Of a stretch of 64,000 nucleotides of DNA, positions 12,126 to 21,960 are shown piece by piece. Position numbers and translations under genes: made by a program. A model generated the notes under the pieces. The model was not told the origin of the DNA, ran no database searches, and saw only the letters and a program-made list of their open reading frames with translations. Numbering within the stretch: the stretch's first letter is position 1; every line of letters begins with the position of its first letter. The DNA lies in contig OY282560.1 of assembly GCA_958295665.1 (NCBI GenBank), positions 311,841,236 through 311,905,235 on the forward strand, in the 5' to 3' direction. Source of the DNA: Tipula vernalis. Its lineage: Eukaryota > Arthropoda > Insecta > Diptera > Tipulidae.

Positions 12126-12590
12126 AGCATATACCGATGGATGAATGGCTGATATATTAATCAGTCCGGTCAAACTATGCGGACTCTGGGTACCAGGCAC
12201 CCTCCAGTTTTATTTAGCCTTTCTGTAGTAAAGCTGGGTGACCTACAGGCAACATTCTATTCCCAGCAACTCGTAAGAGTAAAATCAAAATGGAAGACGG
12301 AGCAGGGGTAAGAATATATGAGAGGGGGACAGCCGTCTCGAAGTCCTTGGGTACCAATGCTACCATCTTTCTAGCAAAACTACATGCTGCAGTAAACACC
12401 TAGGAGAGAGAACAATAAGCCCAGATAGTATGTTTTACATACCGGCCGGCAGTATTATCAGTTTTATCAACAGCATGAATATTGACTGGACGGATAATTA
12501 AGCAAGGTCCAAGCACAAAAGATTTTTAGATAGCAGTGCGAGGTAGCTGAACGCCCACATGGCCCTTCAATAATAATAATAATAACCAAT
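12126..12590 (+). pseudogene. Non-LTR retrotransposon remnant (RNase H-like) with TAA tail
   Basis: A GC-richer patch translates to RNase H-like pieces: 'DGAGVRIYERGTAVSKSLG' and 'NATIFLAKLHAA' (about 12,290-12,390), typical of the RNase H domain of insect non-LTR elements. A separate 'LWVPG' motif lies upstream (about 12,183-12,197). That motif belongs at the C-terminal end of the domain, so the order looks rearranged or two fragments are joined. The unit ends in (AAT)n at about 12,571-12,586, as I/LOA-type tails do. Frames are broken. Confidence 0.55.
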
Positions 12591-13118
12591 CAGTGGTCAA
12601 CTATCACACCCTAATGCGGTAATGCACCTGCGATCAACACTCGTTCGTGCACATTGACACATAAACAAGCACATACAAGCCATACATTTATATTATACAT
12701 TTGCATAAGGATATGGTGAAACATAACCATACACGATTCTTCATGTGAACTACACTTCAACAATTTTTGGTCCACGAAACTTATACTTTCTATTCATTAG
12801 TAGAGGTTACGCAAAATGCCTACTGAGCTATACTAGTTCAGTCCAGATCTAAACATACTCAATACAGAAAAACAACAACAACAGGATCAAGAAACTAAAA
12901 AAAATTTAAACATACAAAAGCTAAAGGTGAAAAAACCTGTGAACCAAATATGAAACAATCTACTAAATACATAATACATATTCCAGTCCCTATGCAATGT
13001 TGATACTCCCCCAACCAAACCAATCAACCACACATACAACCTAGCTCGAAATAATCTGCAGAAGAATGTCACGTCTGACGAAAACATCAGTATTATTATT
13101 GAGATCAACCAAAATGTC
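12591..13118. other. Spacer before the BEL element; nothing recognised
   Basis: Contains an ACAACAACAACA run near 12,870 but no gene signature. Its last bases, ATGTC, are the probable target-site duplication of the BEL insertion. Confidence 0.5.
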
Positions 13119-13454
13119 TGTTTATTTAGAAACTAGTGCGCCTACCGTGGGTCGGAGCTAGTCCACTAATTCTTAATAAATAGTTTAATTGAATGAGAAG
13201 CGATATGTTTACTGATTTTATAACTTCTGTCTTTATTATTAAAAATTTCCAGTTTATATATTATAATTTACTTCACTAAACGGAAGTATCAGATTTAACG
13301 TTATATACGTTTAATTTATATGGTTAATTACAAAATAAGTATGTGCCGATACAACATTTATATGTTTGTGTTTTACTCAACAAACAAAATTTAAGTAAAT
13401 GCTATTTCAGCTTTTTGTCGCAATCGTTTCCTGTTACCAGCTGAATTGGTAACA
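13119..13454 (-). repeat. 3' LTR of the BEL element
   Basis: 336 bp, TG...CA ended on the minus strand. Aligns almost base for base to 19,933-20,272. It differs at the site of a 9-11-bp micro-inversion (13,345-13,353) and a few substitutions or indels. It starts with a palindrome (TGTTACCAATTCAGCTGGTAACA). Confidence 0.93.
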
Positions 13455-13492
13455 TATTCCCGGGGCCTAGTTGTTGCTGCCCGAAGGATTAT

Positions 13493-14376
13493 CTACGGGC
13501 CTGGAAGTGGAGCTGCTGCAGCCGGAGTTGCTTTTCTGTACTTAACATATATGATGGCTGCTGCGATCATCAATATTCCTATAATAACATAAGATATTGT
13601 ATAGTGATGAACGTCATGCATGTTCACTTCGGTAGTTGATGCCCTTAGATTCCTTTGTTGATTTTGGATTGATTCTTCAATGGCTTCGATATCCGAGTTG
13701 AATTGTGAACTTCGATTTACTCTGACGGTATGATCTAACATTATTTTATCACTCAAATTAAACCGTGGTGTGAAAGAGAGTTCTAATTTGCTGTTAAATG
13801 CTCTGTTTGGATCTAGTGTTAGGATTCCCTCTCCTTGGATGAAGGTGGTTCTTGTTTCAATCGTTCCGCTGCCGCTTTCGCAAATCACATTATAAATAAC
13901 CTTGGATTTGATTACAAAGATCCAGGCGTTATGACGGCGTAACGGAATCCATAACGAGGTAATGTTTATTCTGTGGATTTCACAATAGCAGGCACGGCAC
14001 TGGTCTGCTGGAAAAGTTGCATCTCACAGCTACTTGTATCTGATTGATATGAATTCAGTGGTTGATGTATATCGCAAAGATATTCGTCATTGAGGTTGGT
14101 ACAAGTATTCAGTTCTTCGGACGAGAGCTGCATAAATTTATTGTCCTGTATTGCAATCAATAAATAATCAGAAGATGGCTTGATGTATATGTAGTCTTCC
14201 TGATGAATCGTTGGGACTGCCATAGAGTGGTATATGTTATATCGAGTCCTCTGTACTAATGGAATTTTGATCTCGAATATGACTGTTGCCCCTATTTTTA
14301 TGGTTTTGACGGTGGCTATTTTATAGATGGCGGCTATATTCTCACTTCGGTATGGCATATCCTGACTTGGTTTCAC
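13493..14376 (-). pseudogene. env: Envelope-like C-terminal part (BEL element)
   Basis: Two frames lie here. 13,966-14,376 continues the frame of the upstream open region directly after its stop at 14,404. 13,493-13,888 is in another frame, so a frameshift lies near 13,900-13,965. The second frame has a hydrophobic segment 'YVIIGILMIAAAIIYVKY' (about residues 94-111) followed by a short charged/proline-alanine tail, as expected for the membrane anchor of an envelope glycoprotein. Some BEL elements (roo) and errantiviruses carry such a third frame, related to baculovirus fusion proteins. The breaks here mean no full protein is made. Confidence 0.7.
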
Positions 14377-14403
14377 GTTAGGAATGATTTGTTTTACTTG
14401 CTC

Positions 14404-15843
14404 CTAAAGTTGGTGAGGAGTTAGGATCAGGGGATCGAGTGTGCCTTGATGGACTTCTGTGATGGTGTTGATTATGGCGGTTTGAAAGTTTCGTAGTTTC
14501 ATCATCTCTAGCATTGTGTGTATAGCTAGATCGGTAAATTCTTCATGGAACAGGATGGTTGTTAGAATTTGATTATATGCTTCAAACTTCTGGGTAGTTT
14601 CCTCATGGGTGTGTTTCATAATGTTGATAGTTGATTCTAATATCAACATCTGGTTTTGTAATAATTCCTTGTGGTGCTGCTGGTTGGCATTTAATTTTTC
14701 TATGCTTTCTTTGTAAGTTTTTCCATCCCTTTGATCTAGCAATCCGAATAGTTCGTTGGTAATCGTACCTACAAAATCGAAAGGCGCCCTTCTTTTAGGG
14801 GTGATTTTGTTTCCGCCTAAAGCGTTTAATACCTCGTTTTGCTCATTTAATTCGACGTGGAGTGATTTTATCTGTGAGACAATGGCTTCACAGTACTTAA
14901 ACGCATCAGTGTGTACTGGTTGTATAAGCGTTCTGTTCGAACATAAATTGTCTAGTTGACGAGCAGCGTTCTCAAGGTGGTTTAGTTCTGCCCAATAGGA
15001 AGTGAGATTATAGTAGGTTATGATCCTCCATTCTCCGTTGATTAGACATCCTTGCCCAATTTTATCAAGGTAGATCCCGGGATGGAAAGAGAATCTCGAT
15101 ATATTGTATCGTGTAGGTGTTTCTGCTGTTATTACTCCTAGTGCACAGATTATTGCAAGACTGTGAAGTAGCAGCTTGGACTTGCTGCTTGCTCTTGTCA
15201 CTCGTTTTTGTTGTTTTGCACTATCGTTGGCTTCAACTGTGTCTGTTTGGGTTTCTTCTGACAAGGGTATCTTCTCGCATTGTTCATTGTCCTCAAATGG
15301 CAGGCGACTGATCTTAGTAATTGGCCTTTTGAGTAATCCTCCGTTGGTGTTCTTTACTGTCACTGTTCTAACCAAACCATCGTTACCACTATGTACCTCA
15401 TGAATTCTTCCTAGAGGCCACTTTCCTGGAGGCAGATCATCATCCTTAATGAGTACTAGCTCTCCTTTCGCTATATTTGGTTCCGTTTTGTTCCATTTGC
15501 TTTGCTTCTGTAACAGCAATATGTATTCGGTTAGCCAGACCTTCCAAAATTCTTGTGTTATTTTCTGCAGAAGTCTCCATCGTGCTAAATGGTTGATGTT
15601 TTGATTTAAATGGTTTGGTTCTGGCATCGTTCGTAGTGGTTCACCTATCAGAAAATGTCCGGGTGTTAAAGTTGTAAAGTCATTTGGATTTGATGACAGT
15701 GGAAGAAGAGGCCGGGAGTTGAGACATGCTTCTATTTGACAAACTATTGTTGTCATCTCTTCAAATGTTAGCAGTTGTTCTCCAATTATTCTACGTAGAT
15801 GATACTTGACGGACTTAACTGCAGCTTCCCATAGTCCACCCAT
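14404..15843 (-). pseudogene. Integrase C-terminus plus envelope-like ectodomain (BEL element)
   Basis: A 479-codon open frame. Residues 1-55 finish the integrase core: 'GGLWEAAVKS' carries the catalytic glutamate. Residues ~85-185 are the BEL-type integrase C-terminal module ('DDLPPGKWPLGRI'). After a charged linker there is a hydrophobic, signal-like segment ('LLLHSLAIICALGVI', ~223-237), then an ectodomain with N-glycosylation sites and cysteines. A basic 'PKRR' followed by 'PFDFVGTI' and 'LFGLLD' resembles the cleavage-site and fusion-peptide region of baculovirus F-like proteins. The frame starts at an internal ATG only because a TAG at 15,871 interrupts it upstream. Pol and env appear to be one continuous frame here, which is unusual. 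Env could instead be expressed from a spliced RNA. Confidence 0.8.
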
Positions 15844-15870
15844 GTGCGGTGCCCTTGGTGGTATATAATG

Positions 15871-16758
15871 CTATCGGGTGCCATCCCTTGAAAGCTGTTC
15901 TGCAAGCTTTTCGGGTAGTTGTTTCAATGCTGCGTTGAGATCGTTCCTCATCAGTTTTGACGCCCCTATAAAGTTAGAGCCACAGTCGCTGTAGAGGTCC
16001 GAACAATTACCTCGACGTGCTGTGAAGCGTCTAAATGCCGCTAGAAAAGCTTCGGATAACAAGTTGCTTACTACTTCTAAGTGAACGGCCTTTATTGCAA
16101 AACAGACGAACACCGCTAAATATCCTTTATAGCTTTTGTTACCTCGTCCTGGCGCGCATCGGATCTGATAAGGCCCAGCATAATCTACTCCTGTGTGAGT
16201 GAATGGTCTGGTTGGAGTTACTCTTGCTGTTGGAAGATCTCCCATCAGTTGGTTCATAGTCCGTGCTTGATGTTTGTAGCAAACTACACATTTATTGATA
16301 AAAGTTTTTACTGCTAGTGGACCTTTTATTATCCAGTACTTCTGGCGAATGAATGCAAGCGTGAGGGATTTGCTCCCGTGCAGCGTCATCTTGTGGTGGT
16401 AGTCTATCAGCAGCGTTGTGAAATGACCATTATAAGGAATAATTATTGGATGTTGAATGTCGAAACTCACTCTGGCGTTAGACAGCCTTCCGCCCACTCG
16501 TAATAATCCGTCGATGCCGATTTTCGGATTAAGGGTAAGAAGTTTTGATTCGCTTTGTTTTCCATAGTGTTTGTCCAACGTTCCTAAGCACGCCCCTTGT
16601 ATTACCTTTAAGGCTAAACTCAAACTGTCGTTAAGTTCTTTGGTTGTCAGAAAGCTTGATGACGATTTAGCTGTTGTGAACGATGAACATCTTTCTATCA
16701 GCTTCAATATGACGTTCTCACCTTCGATTGTAGTAGTGAATGCGCATACTTCGTCCAT
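15871..16758 (-). pseudogene. Integrase N-terminal and core region (BEL element)
   Basis: Shows the HHCC zinc-binding region ('HHKMTLHGS' ... 'CVVCYKHQA', about residues 123-166) and two catalytic aspartates in 'THTGVDYAGPY' and 'LYSDCGSNFIGA'. The third acidic residue lies in the next open segment. The frame ends at TAG (15,871-15,873) in a position where this family has tryptophan (a TGG-to-TAG change is the simplest explanation), and resumes in the same frame. Integrase would insert the element cDNA. As it stands the protein is cut before its catalytic glutamate. Confidence 0.88.
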
Positions 16759-16773
16759 GGATTCCTCTGTAGT

Positions 16774-17769
16774 TTATTCAATTTGTGGTTGTAAGGCATA
16801 TTCGAAGGTGTCTCTGAGCCAGCTTGGTCCGTTCCACCAGAGAGAGTGATCTATTAAGCTGGTAGGGTTCAATCCTCTCGATGCACAATCAGCTGGATTT
16901 TGTTCGGATTTTACGTAGCCCCATTGTAGCGGAGATAATACGGATTGGACTTCCACTATCCTGTTCTCTATGAATGTTTTAAATCTATTAGGTTTCCCTT
17001 TAATCCATGCTAACGTTATCATTGAATCGGTCCATGCAAATGTTTTTATATCCGGTTCTTGTAATGCTTGTTTGGTTTTCTTGACTAATTTTGACAGTAA
17101 TACAGCTGCACACAATTCCAATCTAGGGATGGTTAATTTGGATTTTAACGGTGCAACCTTTGTTTTCGCAGTGACTAAAACTACTTTGCCTTGGTTGTTT
17201 GCAATCTTGGATTTGTAGTAAACTACTGCTGCATATGCGTTTTTTGATGCATCGCAGAACCCGTGTAATTCGCCTGTGTTGCCTCTGTTGTGATTTAACC
17301 ATCTTTGTAACTTTACTTTTTCTAACGTCTGCAATTGGGTAGCATAGCAAATCCATTTTGTTTCTAATTCAGTGGGCAGTTGTGCGTCCCAATCAATTCC
17401 TAATAGCCATAGTTGTTGCATAATTATTTTTGCTTTTACTATAACCGGTGCCAGCCACCCTATGGGGTCAAAAAGTTTGGAAGTTTCGGACAGCACTCTT
17501 CTCTTGGTTATAGGTGCTTCGATATTTAGTGGTTTGATTTTAAATTGGAAAATATCTTCTGTAGGATTCCATAAGATACCGAGGGTTTTAATAGTTTCCC
17601 CTATTTCGATTGTGTGGTTGTTTTTATTTCGATAATCAGTATCTATGTTTTCTAGTATCTTCTGGTTGTTGCTACTCCATTTTCTCAGATTAAAATTTCC
17701 TTGTCTCAAACATTTGTCTAATTGTTCTTGAATTGTGATAGTTTCTTTGATCGTGCTCGCTCCTGACAA
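16774..17769 (-). pseudogene. RT C-terminus and RNase H region (BEL element)
   Basis: The frame is really open from 17,820. The YVDD catalytic motif of the reverse transcriptase lies at 17,773-17,784, just upstream of the first possible start. Downstream come 'NLRKWSSNNQKIL', 'IKTLGILWNPTEDIF', 'KLFDPIGWLAPVIVKAKI' and the RNase H-like part 'LHGFCDASKNAYAAV' ... 'FAWTDSMITLAWIKGKPNRF'. It ends at TAA (16,774-16,776) and continues in frame after five codons into the integrase segment. Confidence 0.88.
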
Positions 17770-17820
17770 TATATCGTCTACATAAAAATCTTCAGTAGCT
17801 GCTCTTTTTGCTGCTGGATA

Positions 17821-19749
17821 TTAGTCGCCATCATCTTGAGCTAGTTGGTGTAGCACTCTTGTGGCTAGATATGTGGCCGAGGCTGTTCCGTACGTGACTG
17901 TTTTCAGCTTGTTTGTTGTGATTGCACCTTTGTCGTTTCTCCATAGTATCAACTGGTAGTTTTGATCGTGTGGACGGATTTTTATTTGTCTAAACATCTT
18001 TTCGATTTCAGCTTTAAACACGTACTTATGCTTTCTCCAACGTAGCAATATCTCTACGAGTGTTTGTTGTATTGTTGGGCCGGTGTGTAGTAGGTCATTT
18101 AATGATATTCCATTTGATGTTTTTGCTGAAGCGTCAAAGACTACTCTAAGCTTGGTTGTTGAGCTATCATCTTTGATTACGGCATGGTGTGGTAGAAAGT
18201 AGTTTCTACGTGCATCATCACGTTGGTTTATTTCTTGCATATGATCCAATTGGATGTATTCATCAATGAAGCTTTTATATTCATTCTTCATCTGGATGTT
18301 CTTATTTAGTTGTTTTTCCACTTGAAGGAGGCGTGCTGTGGCTTTTTTTCTTGATTTGCCTAATTTGAAATCGTCGCTCTTAAATGGTAATGCGACCTGG
18401 TATGCACCATTTTCTAATCTTTTGTAGTTCTTCAGAAAGTGCTCTTCGCATTTTTGTTCATTATCGGTAAGTTCTCGTTCTACGTGGACTTCTTCAATCT
18501 CCCAAAATCTTTTTAACTGACTTTCTAAGTCGATGTACGATATCATAGATTTTATGTGGTGATGTTGGACACTTGGGCTGATGAATTTTCCGAACACGAT
18601 CCATCCTAATTCATTGTCCAATTTCTTCGATAAGCTGATGATTAGAAATGAATTCCAGGATTCGACATTTATTCCTAGACTTCTGATTGCGTGTATGCAC
18701 TCGTTAGTTGTGTCGTGCAAATTCCTAATTGCGGCTGATGATCCTGTACTAATTGATGGTTGGTTTAGTAACGTATTTAGGTAAGCTGATATAATTAAGC
18801 GTTTGTTGTTGTATCTATTGTTTAACGTACGCCAGGCCATTTGATAATTGTCAGCAGTTGATTCCAAATGACATATTAGCTTAGCTGCTGCTCCATTAAG
18901 ATGGGTTTTCAGATAGTTTATTTTATGTGTATGATTTTGATTTATCAGACGTTTGAATATTTCAGAGAAACTACTCCATTTCATGTAATCTCCATAAAAT
19001 ATGGGTATTTCAATCGGTTTCAGCTTTATTTCTGATGTTATCCCACTGGTAGCTGGTGTTTCTTCTATCGCAGTGTTCATTTCAATTGCCATCTTTGTGT
19101 ACTTCTCTCTCAACGCCTCATAATCCCCTCTTGTGAAGTATCCTAGCCTCTCATTGTCATCGTCTGAAGCCTCAACACAAAGCTCTTCATGTCTATCGAT
19201 TATTTGATTCATAGCACGCTGCATGTGCTGCATGGCGATTTTCATAGCTTGCTTGCCCTGTTTTTCTTCCAAAACATCTTTGGCCTTTGCTATTTCTCTG
19301 TACAATTCCCTCATTTTAAAATCCTGTCGTCGTAGCATTTGGTTGAGTGTACTGTTGCTGCTTTGATCTATCGGCGTTTTGATGTTTAGTTCTAAATGAT
19401 TGTTAGACTCGTTCGTCTCTGGCGGTATGAATTCCTGGCTGTACGATTGCGTCGGTGTTAGCGGTCGCGGATTGTTTAACAGCTCGCGCATTTCATATAT
19501 GAGTTTTTTATATGTTGATGCCACCGTAGCTCTTAGGTTGGTGTATGGATGGCTTTTATCGATTGGTGGATCACTGTCGTAGATTTGTTCGTCTGTTTTT
19601 ACGAACTCTGTGTATAGAGCTTTCCATTGTTTTATCTTCGTTTCCAGATACTTCTTCGTCTTGCGAGCTGGTCCATCCTTTTTGTAATTGCTCTCGAATT
19701 GAGCTATTTTCCTCCTAATTATGTCTTGTTGACAAAGTAGGTCATCCAT
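17821..19749 (-). pseudogene. Gag fused to RT N-terminal half, zinc knuckles and protease deleted (BEL element)
   Basis: A 642-codon frame from an ATG 184 bp inside the 5' LTR. Residues 1-~400 are BEL-type gag (coiled charged N-terminus, then 'PIEIPIFYGDYMKWSSFSEI', the DUF1759-like region). At about residue 410 the gag stops and the text passes straight into the RT start ('LKRFWEIEEV'), so the CCHC knuckles and aspartic protease normally between them are missing, in frame. RT motif A reads 'KAEIEKMFRQI', with glutamate where the family has the first catalytic aspartate. The frame ends at TAA (17,821) just before 'YPAAKRA' and the YVDD box, in the same frame. Gag forms particles and RT copies RNA. 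This copy should do neither unaided. Confidence 0.88.
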
Positions 19750-19917
19750 AACGGCCGGTTGTTTTGTGACTGATGAACTGGGTTTCCCTGGTTGTTATTT
19801 CACTTTAATTTCGATGGATTAATTAGTTCTGCTGGATTCGAAGTATATTTTATTAACTTATGGCCGGTTGGTGTTTGGCTTTTTAGTTTATTAGTTTTTT
19901 ATCGCTGGTTGTTTTTT

Positions 19918-19932
19918 GTTTCGAAGGACCAA
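19918..19932 (-). other. Probable primer-binding site of the BEL element
   Basis: Immediately inside the 5' LTR the minus strand reads TTGGTCCTTCGAAAC, a position and TGG start typical of tRNA primer sites. I do not name the tRNA with confidence. Confidence 0.5.
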
Positions 19933-20272
19933 TGTTTATTTAGAAACTAGTGCGCCTACCGTGGGTCGGAGCTAGTCCACTAATTCTAAATAAATAGTTT
20001 AATTGAATGAGAAGCGATATGTTTACTGATTTTATAACTTCTGTCTTTATTATTAAAAATTTCCAGTTTATATATTATAATTTACTTCACTAAACGGAAG
20101 TATCAGATTTAACGTTATATACGTTTAATTTATATGGTTAATTACAAAATATAAGTATGTGCTGTATCGGCACATTTATATGTTTGTGTTTTACTCAACA
20201 AACAAAATTTAAGTAAATGCTATTTCAGCTTTTTGTCGCAATCGTTTCCTGTTACCAGCTGAATTGGTAACA
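19933..20272 (-). repeat. 5' LTR of the BEL element
   Basis: 340 bp. Pairs with 13,119-13,454. Reads GCTGTATCGGC at 20,161-20,171 where the other LTR has the inverse. Confidence 0.93.
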
Positions 20273-21960
20273 ATGCCTGACCTTTTTCTGACAATGCTAC
20301 ACACAGGTATATAAATAGATGGATTAATTTGGATTCATTTTCGTATTTTTATTTTTATAACAACTGTAATGTCGTAAAAAGGTTTTCATAGCACCATACA
20401 TTTATTTTATTCTTATAAAAACTAAGGAAAACTACCATTTATACCATCTATGTACCTCTCGATTTTTCTGAGAAATGGCGTTTGTTAATTTAAATCAATC
20501 GCTCTGTATACAGACAGGTGGCGAATTAACAGACAATTCATCAAGTATTGAAAGGCATAGATAGGCATAGCTAAAACATTTTACACAAACAAATGGTTAA
20601 AAATTCAATTAAAACAAATTTTTACTTTCTCTTCTTCACCTTCAAATTTCTCGTGTGTTTTATTTAAGGTTACTAAATTTCAATTACAGTCAACAGTACT
20701 CATACAAACAATGATACTTTCACCTCAATGGTTGTACGAAACTTTACACGTAAACGAAATATTATTTTTCGAAATTAAATTACAACCTAAAATACGACCA
20801 GAACCAAGTCTCATTACTCAACTAAACAAAAGCTTTAGAATTTAAACTTAATGCTTTTTTGATGCTACTGCTATAGTGTTTTGTTATATTCCGTTGGGCG
20901 GTTATAAACATTTTATTAAAATTCAAAATAAAATCTCATTTATGAATAAACTTAAAGCTCTCTAAAGTTTCCAACGAATCAAATTGTTTAAATTAAATTT
21001 ATGTTTCAGATTTATATTCAAATCGTAATTTGTTGCAAAATTAGTGATGGTTTTTCATTTCGTATGAAAGCTTTCAAATAGCGAGGACTTATTAGGATGT
21101 GGTTCTGTGTCTAATAATCTTATGTACTTTTTAAGCGTTTTATTATAAAACTATAGCTTAGAGCTTGCTTTTGATCTAGTTTTTTACTTGCAGCTTTCGC
21201 ATAAAACATTTTTATAAATTAAGAGTCTTATCAACATTTAGAAATCGGAACCGCTTAATTTGTAGATTTGTCGCATGTGTGTCACCTATTTATTGAGTGT
21301 ACATCATTAATACATTAAGCTGGTATGCATATTTATATACACATATGATATATACACGGTATACACATATAAATGGCGTGACTTCGTCCAATTTTATTAA
21401 TAATAATTAAAAATCTTTGTATACCTTCCAGGAAGCATCCATGTTTTTCATAAATACGAATAAAATGTAAATTTTGTATGCAAATCAAATTTCTATTTGT
21501 TTTTGCCGTAATAATTTCCCAAGGCATGAAAATGTGTCGAATAAATAACGATTTTTTTTTTTTGTAATTATTTAGAACGTGTTTTAAAACTTATTTAGAA
21601 TTATAGAGCATCCCAGGTAATTCTGTTTTTGTGGGATATTTTCAGAGAATCTAATAAGTCCCTCCATTAATTTAAATTTAATTTGTATATTGCATGTGCA
21701 CTATATATTCGTAATATAATACTTTGAAATTCTATGTTCAACCCACATAACATGTAAATACTTGTTGTTAGTTAACTTTCTGCTGCTCAATTTAATTTTT
21801 GTTTAATTGTTGGTTTTATAATAAATAAACTGTTGCACGCACAATAAATGAACCATTTTTACACATTGCTCGAAATTGTTTGATTTTAATCAACATATTC
21901 TATTGATTTTTACTTTAAAGCCCAGAATTTTTTATTAGAAGCCGGTGTGTGGTTAAACCC
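20273..21960. other. No recognisable gene
   Basis: AT-rich flank. Contains a duplicated GATAGGCATAG word near 20,554-20,570 and a TATATACAC/CACATAT-type imperfect inverted repeat near 21,330-21,372. No transposon or gene signature. Confidence 0.5.

Larger units (their letters stand above)
13119..20272 (-). mobile_element. BEL/Pao LTR retrotransposon, roo-like, 7.15 kb
   Basis: The element is complete in outline: two LTRs, a primer-site-like sequence, gag, reverse transcriptase, RNase H, integrase and an envelope-like frame, all on the minus strand. LTRs begin TGTTACC and end AAACA. Flanks are ATGTC (left) and ATGCC (right), a probable 5-bp target duplication with one later change. The LTRs differ at only a few places, so the insertion is fairly recent. 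The reading frame nevertheless has four in-frame stops, at least one frameshift and a large in-frame deletion. It could move only in trans. Confidence 0.93.
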
